The position numbers and the translations under genes are program-made. 64,000 nucleotides of DNA from Gammaproteobacteria bacterium. GTDB lineage: Bacteria > Pseudomonadota > Gammaproteobacteria > Pseudomonadales > Porticoccaceae. Under the pieces are notes generated by a model. It was given only the letters and a program-made list of their open reading frames with translations, was not told the origin of the DNA and searched no databases. The DNA is taken from positions 116,463-180,462 of the forward strand of contig JAGPUW010000004.1 of assembly GCA_018069465.1 (NCBI GenBank), in the 5' to 3' direction. Position 1 is the first letter of the stretch. Each line of letters opens with the position of its first letter. Positions 30,418 to 39,344 of this stretch are shown here, piece by piece.

Positions 30418-31242
30418 ATGGCCAAGATTGCCGCCATTCAACTGAAAAGCGACGGCGACCCGGCCCGCAACCTCGACGTGGCCTCACACTTTATTGGCGA
30501 GGCGGCCAAGGCAGGAGCCCAGCTGGTGGTGCTGCCCGAGCATTTTGTTTACTACAATGTTCGCGATATGCAGGCCGTTGCCAAAGCGGAGGCCGCCGGG
30601 GGTCTGGCGCGACAATTTTTTACCGAGCAGGCAAAAAAATACGACCTGTGGCTGGTTGCCGGCACACTGCCCCTCTTTGCGGACCCGGATAATTCAGAGA
30701 GCACTACCAAACCCTACGCCACCTCCCTGCTCTACGATGCCAGTGGCCGCGAAGTGGCCGCCTATCAGAAGATCCACCTCTTCGATGTCAAGGTCCAGAA
30801 AACCGGCAAGCGCTACTGCGAATCCGATAGCTATGGCCACGGTACTCGCCCGGTGGTGGCCGCTACGCCCTGTGGCCGTGTCGGCATGAGTGTTTGCTAC
30901 GACCTGCGCTTCCCCGAGCTCTACCGGCAACTCGCCGAGCAGGGCGCGGAGATCATGGTTGCGCCCTCGGCTTTTACTGCAGCCACCGGACAAGCCCACT
31001 GGCAACTGTTGCTGCGAGCCCGTGCAGTGGAAAACCTGAGCTATGTTGTCGGCGCCAACCTCTGCCACCGCGACCATCCCAAAAAGCCCACCTGGGGAGG
31101 TTCCGCCATCATCGACCCCTGGGGCGAGGTGTTGGCTGAACTCGATGATGAAGAGGGCTTTATCACCGCCGATATCGATCTCCAGCGGATCAAAGAGCTA
31201 CGCCAAAATATGCCGGTGCTAGAACATCGCCGCCTGCCGTAA
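30418..31242 (+). CDS. Nitrilase-family amidohydrolase (deaminated glutathione amidase type)
   Basis: A 274-residue carbon-nitrogen hydrolase. The catalytic triad is E41 (VLPEHF), K118 (YQKIHLFDV) and C160 (SVCYDLRFPELYR). The close resemblance to Nit1/YbeM suggests a metabolite-repair role, hydrolysing deaminated glutathione. AAGGA lies before the ATG. The yhdP-nitrilase pair is conserved in Pseudomonas, where tldD normally follows; here tldD is missing and a Bax-inhibitor gene comes next. Confidence 0.9.
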   Translation: MAKIAAIQLKSDGDPARNLDVASHFIGEAAKAGAQLVVLPEHFVYYNVRDMQAVAKAEAAGGLARQFFTEQAKKYDLWLVAGTLPLFADPDNSESTTKPYATSLLYDASGREVAAYQKIHLFDVKVQKTGKRYCESDSYGHGTRPVVAATPCGRVGMSVCYDLRFPELYRQLAEQGAEIMVAPSAFTAATGQAHWQLLLRARAVENLSYVVGANLCHRDHPKKPTWGGSAIIDPWGEVLAELDDEEGFITADIDLQRIKELRQNMPVLEHRRLP

Positions 31243-31392
31243 GTAACAACGATGAGCCATTGCACTGACGGTAAATCACCGCGAAAGACCCTCTGCAATT
31301 GATCTGTGACAAAAGCTAATAGAACGCGTTACTATCCGCCCCTAGCGCTCGAATCCTCGATTCGGCACCGATAGACAAAAGGAAGATCAGCC

Positions 31393-32061
31393 ATGAATAC
31401 ATCCACCAGCCCCGCTGGAATCGAGAAGCAAAGCTCCGTTCTTGCGACCAATAAAGTCATCCGCAACACCTATATTTTGCTGTCGATGACACTGCTGTTT
31501 AGCGCCGCGACCGCCGGTATTTCGATGAAGTTCAACCTGCCCCACCCCGGCTTCATCATCACGCTGGTGGGTTATTTTGGCCTGTTATTTTTGACCACTA
31601 AGTTTCGCAATAGCTCACTCGGCATCGTCTGTGTATTTGCCCTGACCGGCTTTATGGGCTTTACCCTCGGCCCCATTATCAATATGTACCTCGGTCTGCC
31701 CAATGGCACTGAGCTGGTGATGAATGCTCTGGGTGCCACGGCAATTACCTTTGTTGGTTTGTCTGCCTATGCGCTGACCTCGCGCAAAGACTTCAGCTTT
31801 TTAGGCGGCTTTATCATGGTCGGGGTAATCGTTGCCTTTCTCGCCGGCATCGGCGCCTATTTTCTGGAGATGCAGGGCCTGTCGCTGATCGTCTCCGCCA
31901 TGTTCGTGATCTTGATGTCGGCAATGATTCTTTGGCAGACCAGCCAAATTATTAACGGCGGCGAGACCAACTATATTATGGCCACCGTGACCCTCTACGT
32001 GGCGATCTATAACTTATTCACCAGCCTCTTGCACCTGATGGGCGTGTTAAGCGACGACTAA
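31393..32061 (+). CDS. Bax inhibitor-1 / YccA family membrane protein
   Basis: A 222-residue protein with about seven membrane segments starting at residue 25. VIRNTYILLSMTLLFSAATAG and the C-terminal pair of Asp-containing helices (LYVAIYNLFTSLLHLMGVLSDD) match the BI-1/YccA family, pH-sensitive calcium-leak channels or modulators of FtsH. GGAAG precedes the ATG. It has its own terminator shared with the convergent BKACE gene. Confidence 0.92.
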   Translation: MNTSTSPAGIEKQSSVLATNKVIRNTYILLSMTLLFSAATAGISMKFNLPHPGFIITLVGYFGLLFLTTKFRNSSLGIVCVFALTGFMGFTLGPIINMYLGLPNGTELVMNALGATAITFVGLSAYALTSRKDFSFLGGFIMVGVIVAFLAGIGAYFLEMQGLSLIVSAMFVILMSAMILWQTSQIINGGETNYIMATVTLYVAIYNLFTSLLHLMGVLSDD

Positions 32062-32093
32062 GCGCCCCGCCAGGCCGCAATAAGCCACACCAT

Positions 32094-32141
32094 AAAAAGC
32101 CCCACACGGCTGAATATATTTCGAGCGTGTGGGGCTTTTTT
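32094..32141. terminator. Bidirectional terminator between BI-1 and BKACE genes
   Basis: AAAAAGCCCCACACG and CGTGTGGGGCTTTTTT form a long stem with a 17-base loop, with A- and T-runs on the two sides, between convergent genes. Confidence 0.9.
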
Positions 32142-32153
32142 GATCCACCCGTT

Positions 32154-33014
32154 TCAGCCCAAACTTTCTCTAATCTCCGCCGCCGTTGCAGGCTCTCCAC
32201 CGGCAGCCCGAATCGCCTTCACCGCCTCTTCAACCCATTGCACATTAGTTTTCTCCGACTGAAAGGGCGCATCCTCCAGCCCCACCCGCACATGGCCGCC
32301 CAGCTCGACGATCTTTGGAATTAAAGGGATGGTGTTAACAGTGAGCCCCGCCACCATCCACGGCGCACCGGGTGCCTCTTCGGCCATCAATTTTGCCAGT
32401 GCCTCAATGGCCCAGTCTCGCGGCGGGAAGCAAAAGGTAAAGCCGTCGGACAACATAAAGCGATAGACAGGTGTCTGCATCCCCTCCACAGCCTGATGGA
32501 GCTTCGCGCCCTCGCGTATAAAGCCTGGCTCATAACAGGCGTAGGAGGGGCGCCAGCCGTACTCCGCGGCCATCTCGGCACTGGCTCGCAAGACCCCCGG
32601 TGGGTTGAGGTAGACCTCGCCAGCGTTGCCAAATAAATTGACGCCTTTCATCGAGAAGTTGCACGATCCGGGGTCTAAAATACCCCATTCGAGCACGCCT
32701 CGACGACACAATTCATTGGTCGTGCGATTGCGCACTTCGGCATCATCGCCCATGGGCATTGCCACCGATGAGGGATAAACAATGGCGTCGACCTGCTCGC
32801 GTATACCCTCAATAAAGGCCTGGCAAATATCAACATCGGCATTTTGCTTGCCGGTGTCGGGGTCTAAGCTGTGGGCGTGAATAATCGCCGCACCAGCATT
32901 CACACAGGCTATGCCCTCGCGGGTAATCTCCTGCGCCGTCACGGGAATATTGGGCTGCAGGCCGCGAGTCCAGGCCCCGTTCATGGCCACTTCCAACCAT
33001 ACTTTTTGGCTCAT
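32154..33014 (-). CDS. BKACE family beta-keto acid cleavage enzyme
   Basis: A 286-residue protein of the former DUF849 family. Members cleave beta-keto acids with acetyl-CoA, the prototype being 3-keto-5-aminohexanoate cleavage enzyme of lysine fermentation, and use a zinc ion bound by two His and a Glu. Seen here are VWLEVAMNGAW at the start, AAIIHAHSLDPDTG (the zinc-binding HAH near residue 46-48), and GGHVRVGLEDAPF near 240. AAGGAG precedes the ATG. Substrate unknown. Confidence 0.9.
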   Translation of the reverse strand: MSQKVWLEVAMNGAWTRGLQPNIPVTAQEITREGIACVNAGAAIIHAHSLDPDTGKQNADVDICQAFIEGIREQVDAIVYPSSVAMPMGDDAEVRNRTTNELCRRGVLEWGILDPGSCNFSMKGVNLFGNAGEVYLNPPGVLRASAEMAAEYGWRPSYACYEPGFIREGAKLHQAVEGMQTPVYRFMLSDGFTFCFPPRDWAIEALAKLMAEEAPGAPWMVAGLTVNTIPLIPKIVELGGHVRVGLEDAPFQSEKTNVQWVEEAVKAIRAAGGEPATAAEIRESLG

Positions 33015-33154
33015 TTTAGGTATCTCCTTATTATTAAATTAACGCTGTTAACCTGGCCTCAGCGCAGGCAAAATTGGGCCAGGGGCGAGGTATTGAACTA
33101 TTATTGGCTTATCGGGCTCTTATAAATATCCCACGAGTAGTGAGCACACGCAGT

Positions 33155-33715
33155 ATGAAACGATCCGGCCTCGCCCTTATATTTGTTATCGCCGCCAGCC
33201 TCGTGGCCAGTCTAGCCTTGTCGCTAGGTCGCGATCAAGCCAGTGTCGAGCATGCAATGACAGTGGACGACGCCCGCCAGCTCATCGCAAAACAGCAGCA
33301 ACTCGACACCATCAGCAAAGCCACCTGGAAACAGCTGCTCTCCAAACAGCAATACGACATCCTCTGGCGCAGCAAAACCGAGCGCGCCTTTACCGGTGAA
33401 TTGCTCAAAAATCACCAGAGCGGCGTTTATGTCACGGCGGGCTGCCGACTGCCCGTCTTCCACTCCAGCCACAAATTCAAATCTGGCACTGGCTGGCCGA
33501 GTTTTTGGGAGGCCTTAAATAAGGACAATATCATCCTCAAAGATGACTGGTTTCTCGGCTATAAACGCACCGAAATACTCTCCAGTTGCGGCGAACATCT
33601 GGGCCATGTTTTTAATGACGGCCCCGCCCCCACCGGCCTGCGCTATTGCATTAACTCTGTGGCGCTGAGCTTTGTAGCAGAAAACGCCAGTCTCCCCACC
33701 AGCCCTGCCGAATAG
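33155..33715 (+). CDS. msrB: Membrane-anchored peptide-methionine (R)-S-oxide reductase
   Basis: A 186-residue protein. The start was set at MKRSGLALIF, which gives a clean N-terminal membrane or signal segment (about 3-24); a longer frame starts 27 codons earlier. The MsrB domain (about 45-178) has GTGWPSFWEAL, HLGHVFNDGPAPTGLRYCINS and the catalytic Cys in RYCINS. The zinc-binding CxxC pairs are degraded: each keeps only its second Cys (TAGC, SSCGEH region). It would repair oxidised methionine, probably in the periplasm. Confidence 0.9.
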   Translation: MKRSGLALIFVIAASLVASLALSLGRDQASVEHAMTVDDARQLIAKQQQLDTISKATWKQLLSKQQYDILWRSKTERAFTGELLKNHQSGVYVTAGCRLPVFHSSHKFKSGTGWPSFWEALNKDNIILKDDWFLGYKRTEILSSCGEHLGHVFNDGPAPTGLRYCINSVALSFVAENASLPTSPAE

Positions 33716-33781
33716 GGCAGCGCTGTATTGACTCCTTAAAAAGCCGCTTCTCCAGGCCTGTGGCAAACCACTGCGCTGCCC
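33715..33781. other. Nested inverted repeat after msrB
   Basis: GGGCAGCGC (33715-33723) and GCGCTGCCC (33773-33781) are perfect 9-base inverted arms, with GTGG-CAAA-CCAC nested inside. No T-run follows. The rest of the 256-base gap to the HDOD gene holds only a small CCCTGT / ACAGGG dyad; no gene is seen. Confidence 0.4.
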
Positions 33782-33971
33782 CTGCCGCTGGATATTAGCC
33801 TCCAGTTTGTGACATAGCCCCGCTCTTCCAATATGGCCAAAAGTATTTAACGGGCAGCCGTTTGCCGCTTTACCATAATTAAGGTTAAATAAGCCCTGTT
33901 CTCGCCAGCGCAGACAGGGAAGTAAGCGGGGGTACCAGCACAGCAAGCAACCAACACTAAAGAAGGTAAAC

Positions 33972-34841
33972 GTGGATTCCATTGGCTTTGAATTTGTTCA
34001 GTCGCTTAGCAATGAGCTGTCAAAGGGTACCGTTAAACTACCCTCACTACCCGACATCGCCCTGAAGATTAAAAACATCCTTGAGGACCCCGACGTATCC
34101 GCGAAACAAGTCGCCAAGGTAGTGGGCAGTGAAGCCACTTTTTCTGCGCGTTTATTAAAGGTCGCCAATTCTGCAGCGCTAAATAGCTCCGGGGTAACCA
34201 TCAAGGATCTTCCCACCGCAATCACGCGCATGGGTTTTAAAATGTCCCACAGTATCGCTGTCGCCATCGCCATGGATCAGGTGCTGAACGCCCATTCCAT
34301 GGGCAAACTGGACAAGTGCTTTAAAGAGCTGTGGCGCCACGGCCTCAATGTCGCGGCATTTTCCTGTGTGATCGCCAAAAAACAAACCAAAATCAAACCC
34401 GACGAAGCTCTCCTTGCTGGCTTGCTACACGATGTTGGCAAAATCTACCTGCTCGCCCGCATACAAGATTATCCAGAGTTGTGCAATGACGCAGAGGCCT
34501 TCGAAGACGTCCTCGCTGAATGGCACACGGGTGTCGGCGCGGCCATTCTCGAAGCATGGCGCTTTAGTGATGAGCTGATCACCGTCGCCGAGGAGCACGA
34601 ACTGCTCGACCGCGTGCCGACTAATGCCCAGGGCGGCGCAAGTTTCGAAGCGGATTTAACCGATGTTGTGCAAGTCGCCAACCTGTTTTCACATGCCATT
34701 GAACAAGGCGGTGAAATATTTCCCGAGTGGACTGAGGTAAAGTCATTTGGGCGCCTTAAGCTCAATGAAGAGCTTATTCACGAGATTATGGTGCAATCAA
34801 AAGAAGAGATTGACTCGATTGTCAGCGCCTTGCAGGGCTAA
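33972..34841 (+). CDS. HDOD domain protein
   Basis: A 289-residue single-domain HDOD protein. The start is GTG with AAGG nine bases upstream. GTVKLPSLPDIALKI opens the HDOD domain, which continues through VAKVVGSEATFSARLLKVANSAAL and LLAGLLHDVGKIYLL near residue 155. HDOD proteins lack a complete phosphohydrolase site and act in signalling, often with c-di-GMP or two-component proteins. It is monocistronic; no partner is adjacent. Confidence 0.9.
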   Translation: MDSIGFEFVQSLSNELSKGTVKLPSLPDIALKIKNILEDPDVSAKQVAKVVGSEATFSARLLKVANSAALNSSGVTIKDLPTAITRMGFKMSHSIAVAIAMDQVLNAHSMGKLDKCFKELWRHGLNVAAFSCVIAKKQTKIKPDEALLAGLLHDVGKIYLLARIQDYPELCNDAEAFEDVLAEWHTGVGAAILEAWRFSDELITVAEEHELLDRVPTNAQGGASFEADLTDVVQVANLFSHAIEQGGEIFPEWTEVKSFGRLKLNEELIHEIMVQSKEEIDSIVSALQG

Positions 34842-34892
34842 GCCCCGGCACCTACGGCCTCGCTTGAAGGCCGTCGCGGGCACTGCAAACAA

Positions 34893-35061
34893 AAAAATCC
34901 AGTAATCCCCCTCACGCTACTCGACCTATCACCGATTAGCGCTGGCAGCAATGCCCGCGACTCGCTGCATAACAGCCTGGAACTGGCTCAGCACGTCGAG
35001 CGCTGGGGCTTCCAACGCGACTGGCTGGCCGAACACCATGGCATGCCCAGTATCGCCTGCA
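34893..35061 (+). pseudogene. N-terminal remnant of LLM-class flavin oxidoreductase
   Basis: In frame with the HDOD stop, without a start codon, this stretch translates to PVIPLTLLDLSPISAGSNA, then DSLHNSLELAQHVERWGFQ and WLAEHHGMPSIA, which matches the first 45 or so residues of LLM-class FMN-dependent oxidoreductases. The similarity ends abruptly and nothing of the remaining 280 residues is found. The rest of the 360-base gap (34842-35201) shows no other gene. Confidence 0.75.
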
Positions 35062-35201
35062 CCGGTACTGATGGCCCTAAACCCTGCCCACGCCCCATTA
35101 CAATCAAGCGCTCACCGCGCTGCCTGTGCCGTATAAAAACGAATACCCTGACCATTCAAGCCCTATAATCAGCAAACAAATTTACCAATAGGAGAAATTC
35201 A

Positions 35202-36065
35202 ATGAGAGATCTAGCAGGAAAAGTCGCCTTTATCACTGGCGGCGCCAGCGGCATGGGCCTGGGCATGGCGCGAGCCTTTGCCGGTGAGGGCATGAAGCTG
35301 ATGCTCGCCGACGTCAACGAAACACGGCTCGCAGAGGCCGAACAGGAATTTAAAGACCAGGGTGTCGACGTTGCCACTATCGTCTGCGATGTCACCAAGC
35401 GCGATCAGGTTTTCGCCGCTGCCGACGCTACCGTCGAACGCTTTGGCAAAGTGCATGTACTCTGCAACAACGCAGGTATTAATGTCGGCGGCACCTATGA
35501 AGAGCTCTCCCAGCAGGACTGGGATTGGGTCATCGCCGTCAACCAGCTCGGTGTGCAGTACGGCATTAGCGCCTTCCTGCCTAAAATCAAAGAGCACGGT
35601 GAGGGCGGGCATATCGTCACCACCTCATCCATGGCTGGCATGGTTAACGCCGGGCCGGGCTGGGCACCCTACAACGCCAGTAAGTTCGCTGTCGTGGTAA
35701 TGAACGAGGTCCTCTTTAGCGAGTTAAAAGGAACTAACATCGGTGTCTCCGTACTCTGCCCCGGTGCGGTAGCCACCAATATTATTGAAGCCGCCGACAG
35801 CCGCCCCGAGGACTACGGCAGCTCTGGCGACAAACCTGTTATCGCCGGCGACGTCGCCGAACTACTGGAGCAAGGCCTCGACCCCGACGTGGTCGGCAAG
35901 CTGGTACTTGAAGGTATTCAGGAAGAACAGTTTTATCTGTTCACCGACCCACGGATGATCAAATCAGTAGAGCGTCGCTTTGAACGCATTCAGCGCGGTT
36001 TTGACTGGTCGGCAAATTCAAAGGCATTAGTGGATGCAAGCGCGCCGGGCTCGACCGCTAACTGA
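35202..36065 (+). CDS. Short-chain dehydrogenase/reductase (SDR)
   Basis: A 287-residue classical SDR. The nucleotide motif TGGASGMGLG is at residues 12-21, CNNAGINVG near 88, the catalytic Ser in TTSSMAGM near 143, and YNASK near 156-160. The C-terminus is about 30 residues longer than minimal SDRs, with a segment reading GLDPDVVGKLVLEGIQEEQFYLFTDP, seen in several SDRs of steroid- and hydrocarbon-degrading gammaproteobacteria. Substrate unknown. AGGAG lies eight bases before the ATG. Confidence 0.9.
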   Translation: MRDLAGKVAFITGGASGMGLGMARAFAGEGMKLMLADVNETRLAEAEQEFKDQGVDVATIVCDVTKRDQVFAAADATVERFGKVHVLCNNAGINVGGTYEELSQQDWDWVIAVNQLGVQYGISAFLPKIKEHGEGGHIVTTSSMAGMVNAGPGWAPYNASKFAVVVMNEVLFSELKGTNIGVSVLCPGAVATNIIEAADSRPEDYGSSGDKPVIAGDVAELLEQGLDPDVVGKLVLEGIQEEQFYLFTDPRMIKSVERRFERIQRGFDWSANSKALVDASAPGSTAN

Positions 36066-36084
36066 TACAAACTGCAGCACCAAT

Positions 36085-36119
36085 ACAACTAGTGGGCAGC
36101 CACGCCGCCTGCTAGTTGT
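36085..36119. terminator. Possible terminator hairpin between convergent genes
   Basis: ACAACTAG and CTAGTTGT arms with further GGC/GCC pairing inside, lying between the SDR and the COX IV-like gene. There is no proper T-run, so termination is only suggested by position. Confidence 0.4.
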
Positions 36120-36156
36120 TACGCCCATACAGTTTATTTAAAGGGTCCTTGCTACT

Positions 36157-36471
36157 TTACAGGCTCGTTGCCACCAGCGGTAAAGGGAACCAATAAAGAT
36201 AAAGAATGACCGCACACACCGCTAGCACCCAGGCATCACAAATCAGTCGCAATGCCAGTGGTGACTTGCCCACCTCCATAAAATAACGAATCACAATCCG
36301 CACCTTAATAAAGGCAATAAGTATTAAGCCGGTGGACAGGTAGCGAACATCCACTACAGCTTGAGAAGCTGAACTTAAGTCATGATCGAGCCCTAACCAC
36401 CACGACAGACAGGTGGCGAGCATCAGTAAAAACCAGGCGACAGTGACGGGGTTACGCAGTAGTGTCAGCAT
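36157..36471 (-). CDS. Cytochrome c oxidase subunit IV-like protein
   Basis: A 104-residue protein with three membrane segments (about 7-24, 42-60, 75-97). The start MLTLLRNPVTVAWFLL lies two bases after the stop of the preceding subunit III gene; a longer frame starts inside that gene. YLSTGLILIAFIKVRIVIRYFMEV and LRLICDAWVLAVCAVILYLYW fit the prokaryotic COX4/NorF-like family. No oxidase catalytic subunit is encoded in the window, so its partner is unknown. Confidence 0.78.
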   Translation of the reverse strand: MLTLLRNPVTVAWFLLMLATCLSWWLGLDHDLSSASQAVVDVRYLSTGLILIAFIKVRIVIRYFMEVGKSPLALRLICDAWVLAVCAVILYLYWFPLPLVATSL

Positions 36472-36473
36472 AA

Positions 36474-37109
36474 TTATTTCATTAAATACAGTAGCGGGAA
36501 GAGCACGATCCACAACAAATCAACCATGTGCCAATAGCTCGCACCGCTTTCTATTAGCACCATGTCTTTTTCAATTACGTCATCAGTACGGGCTATTTTA
36601 TTTTTTGCAGCAGCCCTGGCTTTAAGCCATAAAAACACCAGCACGCCCATGCCGATAAGCACATGTAAAAAGTGTAGACCGGTAAAAATATAGTAATACA
36701 TGAAAAAATCATTAGTGGTTATGGTAATACCCGCATTTATTTTTTCACTGTACTCAATGATTTTCACCACGCCAAAACCGGCACCGCAAAACATCGCCAA
36801 AGCAAAAAACACCGGGGCTAGCCTGACCTGTTTACTGCGCATATCTTCAACCGCCATCGCCACAAACCAGGAGCTGGCCAATAAAAACAGGGTATTAATG
36901 GCACCGTAGTTTTGATTGAGCATCGCCTGCGATTGAGAAAACAGCTCTGGGTTAAGCCCTCGGTAGTACATAAAGACGATGAAAAACGCGCCAAAAATCA
37001 GCATGTCGCCGAGTATAAACACCCAGATACCCACTTCGCCGGGCACATGGGCTTTAGTGTGACCCACGGTCCGTACCAGAGCACTTTCCCCAGATAGCTT
37101 TGCATTCAT
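36474..37109 (-). CDS. Cytochrome c oxidase subunit III-like protein (NorE-type)
   Basis: A 211-residue membrane protein with five predicted segments. HVPGEVGIWVFILGDMLIFGAFF and YYIFTGLHFLHVLIGMGVL are typical of heme-copper oxidase subunit III and of NorE. Subunit III binds phospholipid and stabilises turnover of subunit I; NorE has a similar auxiliary place beside nitric oxide reductase. The ATG was used, with a GTG one codon earlier as alternative. The gene is tightly linked to the subunit IV-like gene and lies 14 bases after an unknown membrane protein. Confidence 0.88.
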   Translation of the reverse strand: MNAKLSGESALVRTVGHTKAHVPGEVGIWVFILGDMLIFGAFFIVFMYYRGLNPELFSQSQAMLNQNYGAINTLFLLASSWFVAMAVEDMRSKQVRLAPVFFALAMFCGAGFGVVKIIEYSEKINAGITITTNDFFMYYYIFTGLHFLHVLIGMGVLVFLWLKARAAAKNKIARTDDVIEKDMVLIESGASYWHMVDLLWIVLFPLLYLMK

Positions 37110-37123
37110 CACATATCGACCGG

Positions 37124-37816
37124 CTAGGCAGTTTGCTCTTGCTGTTTAATCGCTTTAAGCAGGAGGGGAAACATCACCACAAACCAGCCAAAGAACACCA
37201 ACAAAGGCAGCCAGAAAGCGAGTACGCCGTCCCAGGCAAAGGGCCCGGTTTTAAAGAAAGTAATCAAGCCACCGGGGATTAACAGTATCGCCACCCAAAT
37301 ATTAAAATAGCCTACCCAGCGAGGGAACACAGGCGACTCTGCTTTATCGCTAAATACTGCCAAGCCAATAACCAGATTTTGAATAAAAAATGGCGAGAAT
37401 GTCATCACAAAAAACAGCCAGGCAAAGTCATTTAACAGCATGATGAGTTCGGCATCGCGCTCCGGCCTAAAGGCTGCAGTCGTCCACACCATCGGCGGTA
37501 CAACTAACACCACAACCCCCACGGCTCCAGCCACTAACAGGCTGTAGGTCAAGGCTGGGAATTCACCCTCAATGCGTTTCAACTGCACAGCAATCACTGC
37601 TACCCAGGGTGCGCTGAGGGCGGCGCTGAACATAGTGATGGCCATTCCCAGGCGTATGAGCCCAGTATTTTGCTGATAGAAGGCGGCGACTTCACTGGCG
37701 CTAAGTGCCGGGGAGATGGGCGGAATATAACCGGCAATAAACCACCAGCCAATGCTAAACAAAACCAAAAATCCCACACCGCACCAGGCACAAAACAATT
37801 GCGCTTTTGTATTCAT
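37124..37816 (-). CDS. Hypothetical polytopic membrane protein
   Basis: A 230-residue protein not assigned to a named family. Six membrane segments are visible at about 7-30, 57-80, 88-112, 128-150, 168-192 and 200-222. Notable motifs are PPISPALSASEVAAFYQQNTGLIRLG in the first periplasmic or cytoplasmic loop and MVWTTAAFRPERD near 108. GAGGAAA precedes the ATG. It is the first gene of a three-gene unit with the subunit III and IV-like genes, so it may be a partner of that membrane complex. Confidence 0.75.
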   Translation of the reverse strand: MNTKAQLFCAWCGVGFLVLFSIGWWFIAGYIPPISPALSASEVAAFYQQNTGLIRLGMAITMFSAALSAPWVAVIAVQLKRIEGEFPALTYSLLVAGAVGVVVLVVPPMVWTTAAFRPERDAELIMLLNDFAWLFFVMTFSPFFIQNLVIGLAVFSDKAESPVFPRWVGYFNIWVAILLIPGGLITFFKTGPFAWDGVLAFWLPLLVFFGWFVVMFPLLLKAIKQQEQTA

Positions 37817-37883
37817 TACTCGTTTCCTCGCTTAAATTTTTATTGGTAGCACGCCCTCGTTAGCGTGCCGTCATTTTCGCAAC

Positions 37884-39302
37884 CTACATTTGCAGCGCTT
37901 TACACTCTAAATAATCATCCAGCGCATAGGGGCCGTGCTCGCGGCCATTGCCGGATTGTTTGAAGCCGCCGAAGGGTGCCATCATATTAAAACCGCCGCC
38001 ATTAATGATGACATTGCCGCTGCGCAGGCGACGGGCAACTCTACGGGCACGGTCTTTATCCTTGGACCAGACGCCGCTCGAAAGGCCATAAATCGTGTCA
38101 TTGGCAATGCGGATGGCCTCCTCTTCATCCTTGTAGGGAATAATACTTAACACCGGGCCGAAGATTTCTTCACGGGCGATGGTCATATCCTGGCTGACTT
38201 TGCCAAACACGGTGGGTTTAATAAAAAACCCGGTGGGTAAATTATCAGGCTGCTCGGGACCGCCGCACAGTAACTCGGCCCCCTCATCTATGCCCTGGCG
38301 AATATAATTTCTTACTCGTTCCTGCTGCACCTTTGAAATTACCGGGCCGAGTTTGGCCTTTGGGTCACCGGACTGCCCGAGGGTTAAACTTTGTGCCACT
38401 TCAACCGCCTTTTTAGCGACCCTTTCGTATTCAGCCTCGGGCACTAGCATGCGAGTGTGAGCGGCACAGGTTTGGCCACTGTTAAAATAACAATCATTCA
38501 CTGTGCCGCGCACAGCGTCCTCAATGTCGGCATCATCGAGAATTAACGAGGGCGACTTGCCACCCAGTTCAACCACTACGCGTTTTACCGTATCGGCGGC
38601 CAATTCAGCCACACGCTTGCCCGCGCGGGTGGAGCCGGTAAAAGACACCATGTCGACTTTAGGGTGAGTGGCCAGAGCCTCGCCCACCACTGGACCGAGG
38701 CCGGTAATCACATTGACCACGCCGGGCGGGAAGCCCGCCTCCTCGACCATTTCGGCGAGCATAAACGCGGTGAGTGGGGCGACCTCACTGGGTTTAACGA
38801 TCACCGTGCACCCCGCTGCCAGCGCCGGGCAGACCTTGGCCATAATTTGATGGAGGGGGAAATTCCACGGCGTAATACAGGCCACTACACCAACGGGTTC
38901 TTTGATGATGTCGGAGTTAGCGATGGTTTCTTCAAAGCAGTAGCTGTCGAGAATTTTAATAAAATTAGCCACGCCTTGCAGTGGCAGGCCGGCCTGTATC
39001 GGCTTGGCCATGCCCAGTGGCATACCGACCTCACCCGCCATAACTTTGCCCAACTCATCCTGCCGGCTAGCCATCGCGGTGTGTAGTTTTTTTAAATAAG
39101 ACTGTCTTTCCTGGGCCGTGGTCATGCCCCAGCTTTCGAAGGCGGCAGATGCTGCTTCAACAGCCCGGCTGGCATCTTCCTCGACACCGGCAGGCACTGT
39201 GCCCATCACCTCTTCGGTGGAGGCATCGACAACATCGAGTACTTCTTTGCCCACGGGGGCCACCCACTGGCCATCAATATAAAACTTGTCGCGAACTATC
39301 AT
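37884..39302 (-). CDS. Aldehyde dehydrogenase family protein
   Basis: A 472-residue NAD(P)-dependent aldehyde dehydrogenase. The catalytic residues are E245 ([10 protein letters not shown]) and C279 ([11 protein letters not shown]). The oxyanion Asn is in [13 protein letters not shown] near 147, and the cofactor motif [11 protein letters not shown] near 221. The substrate is unclear; it groups by appearance with betaine-aldehyde or medium-chain aldehyde enzymes. It lies 67 bases upstream of the three membrane genes on the same strand and may share their transcript. Confidence 0.93.
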   Translation of the reverse strand: MIVRDKFYIDGQWVAPVGKEVLDVVDASTEEVMGTVPAGVEEDASRAVEAASAAFESWGMTTAQERQSYLKKLHTAMASRQDELGKVMAGEVGMPLGMAKPIQAGLPLQGVANFIKILDSYCFEETIANSDIIKEPVGVVACITPWNFPLHQIMAKVCPALAAGCTVIVKPSEVAPLTAFMLAEMVEEAGFPPGVVNVITGLGPVVGEALATHPKVDMVSFTGSTRAGKRVAELAADTVKRVVVELGGKSPSLILDDADIEDAVRGTVNDCYFNSGQTCAAHTRMLVPEAEYERVAKKAVEVAQSLTLGQSGDPKAKLGPVISKVQQERVRNYIRQGIDEGAELLCGGPEQPDNLPTGFFIKPTVFGKVSQDMTIAREEIFGPVLSIIPYKDEEEAIRIANDTIYGLSSGVWSKDKDRARRVARRLRSGNVIINGGGFNMMAPFGGFKQSGNGREHGPYALDDYLECKALQM

Positions 39303-39344
39303 TGCTCTTACTCCCTATTTAATTATTTTTTTTAGTATTACCCG

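Noticed and set aside
33784..33971. c-di-GMP riboswitch before the HDOD gene
   Set aside because: A GGGGGTACC and a CCCTGT/ACAGGG hairpin recall parts of the motif, but the conserved core helices and the receptor-tetraloop could not be found.
35062..35201. Continuation of the LLM gene in another frame
   Set aside because: All three plus frames were read; none continues LLM-like sequence, so the remnant is truncated and not simply frameshifted.
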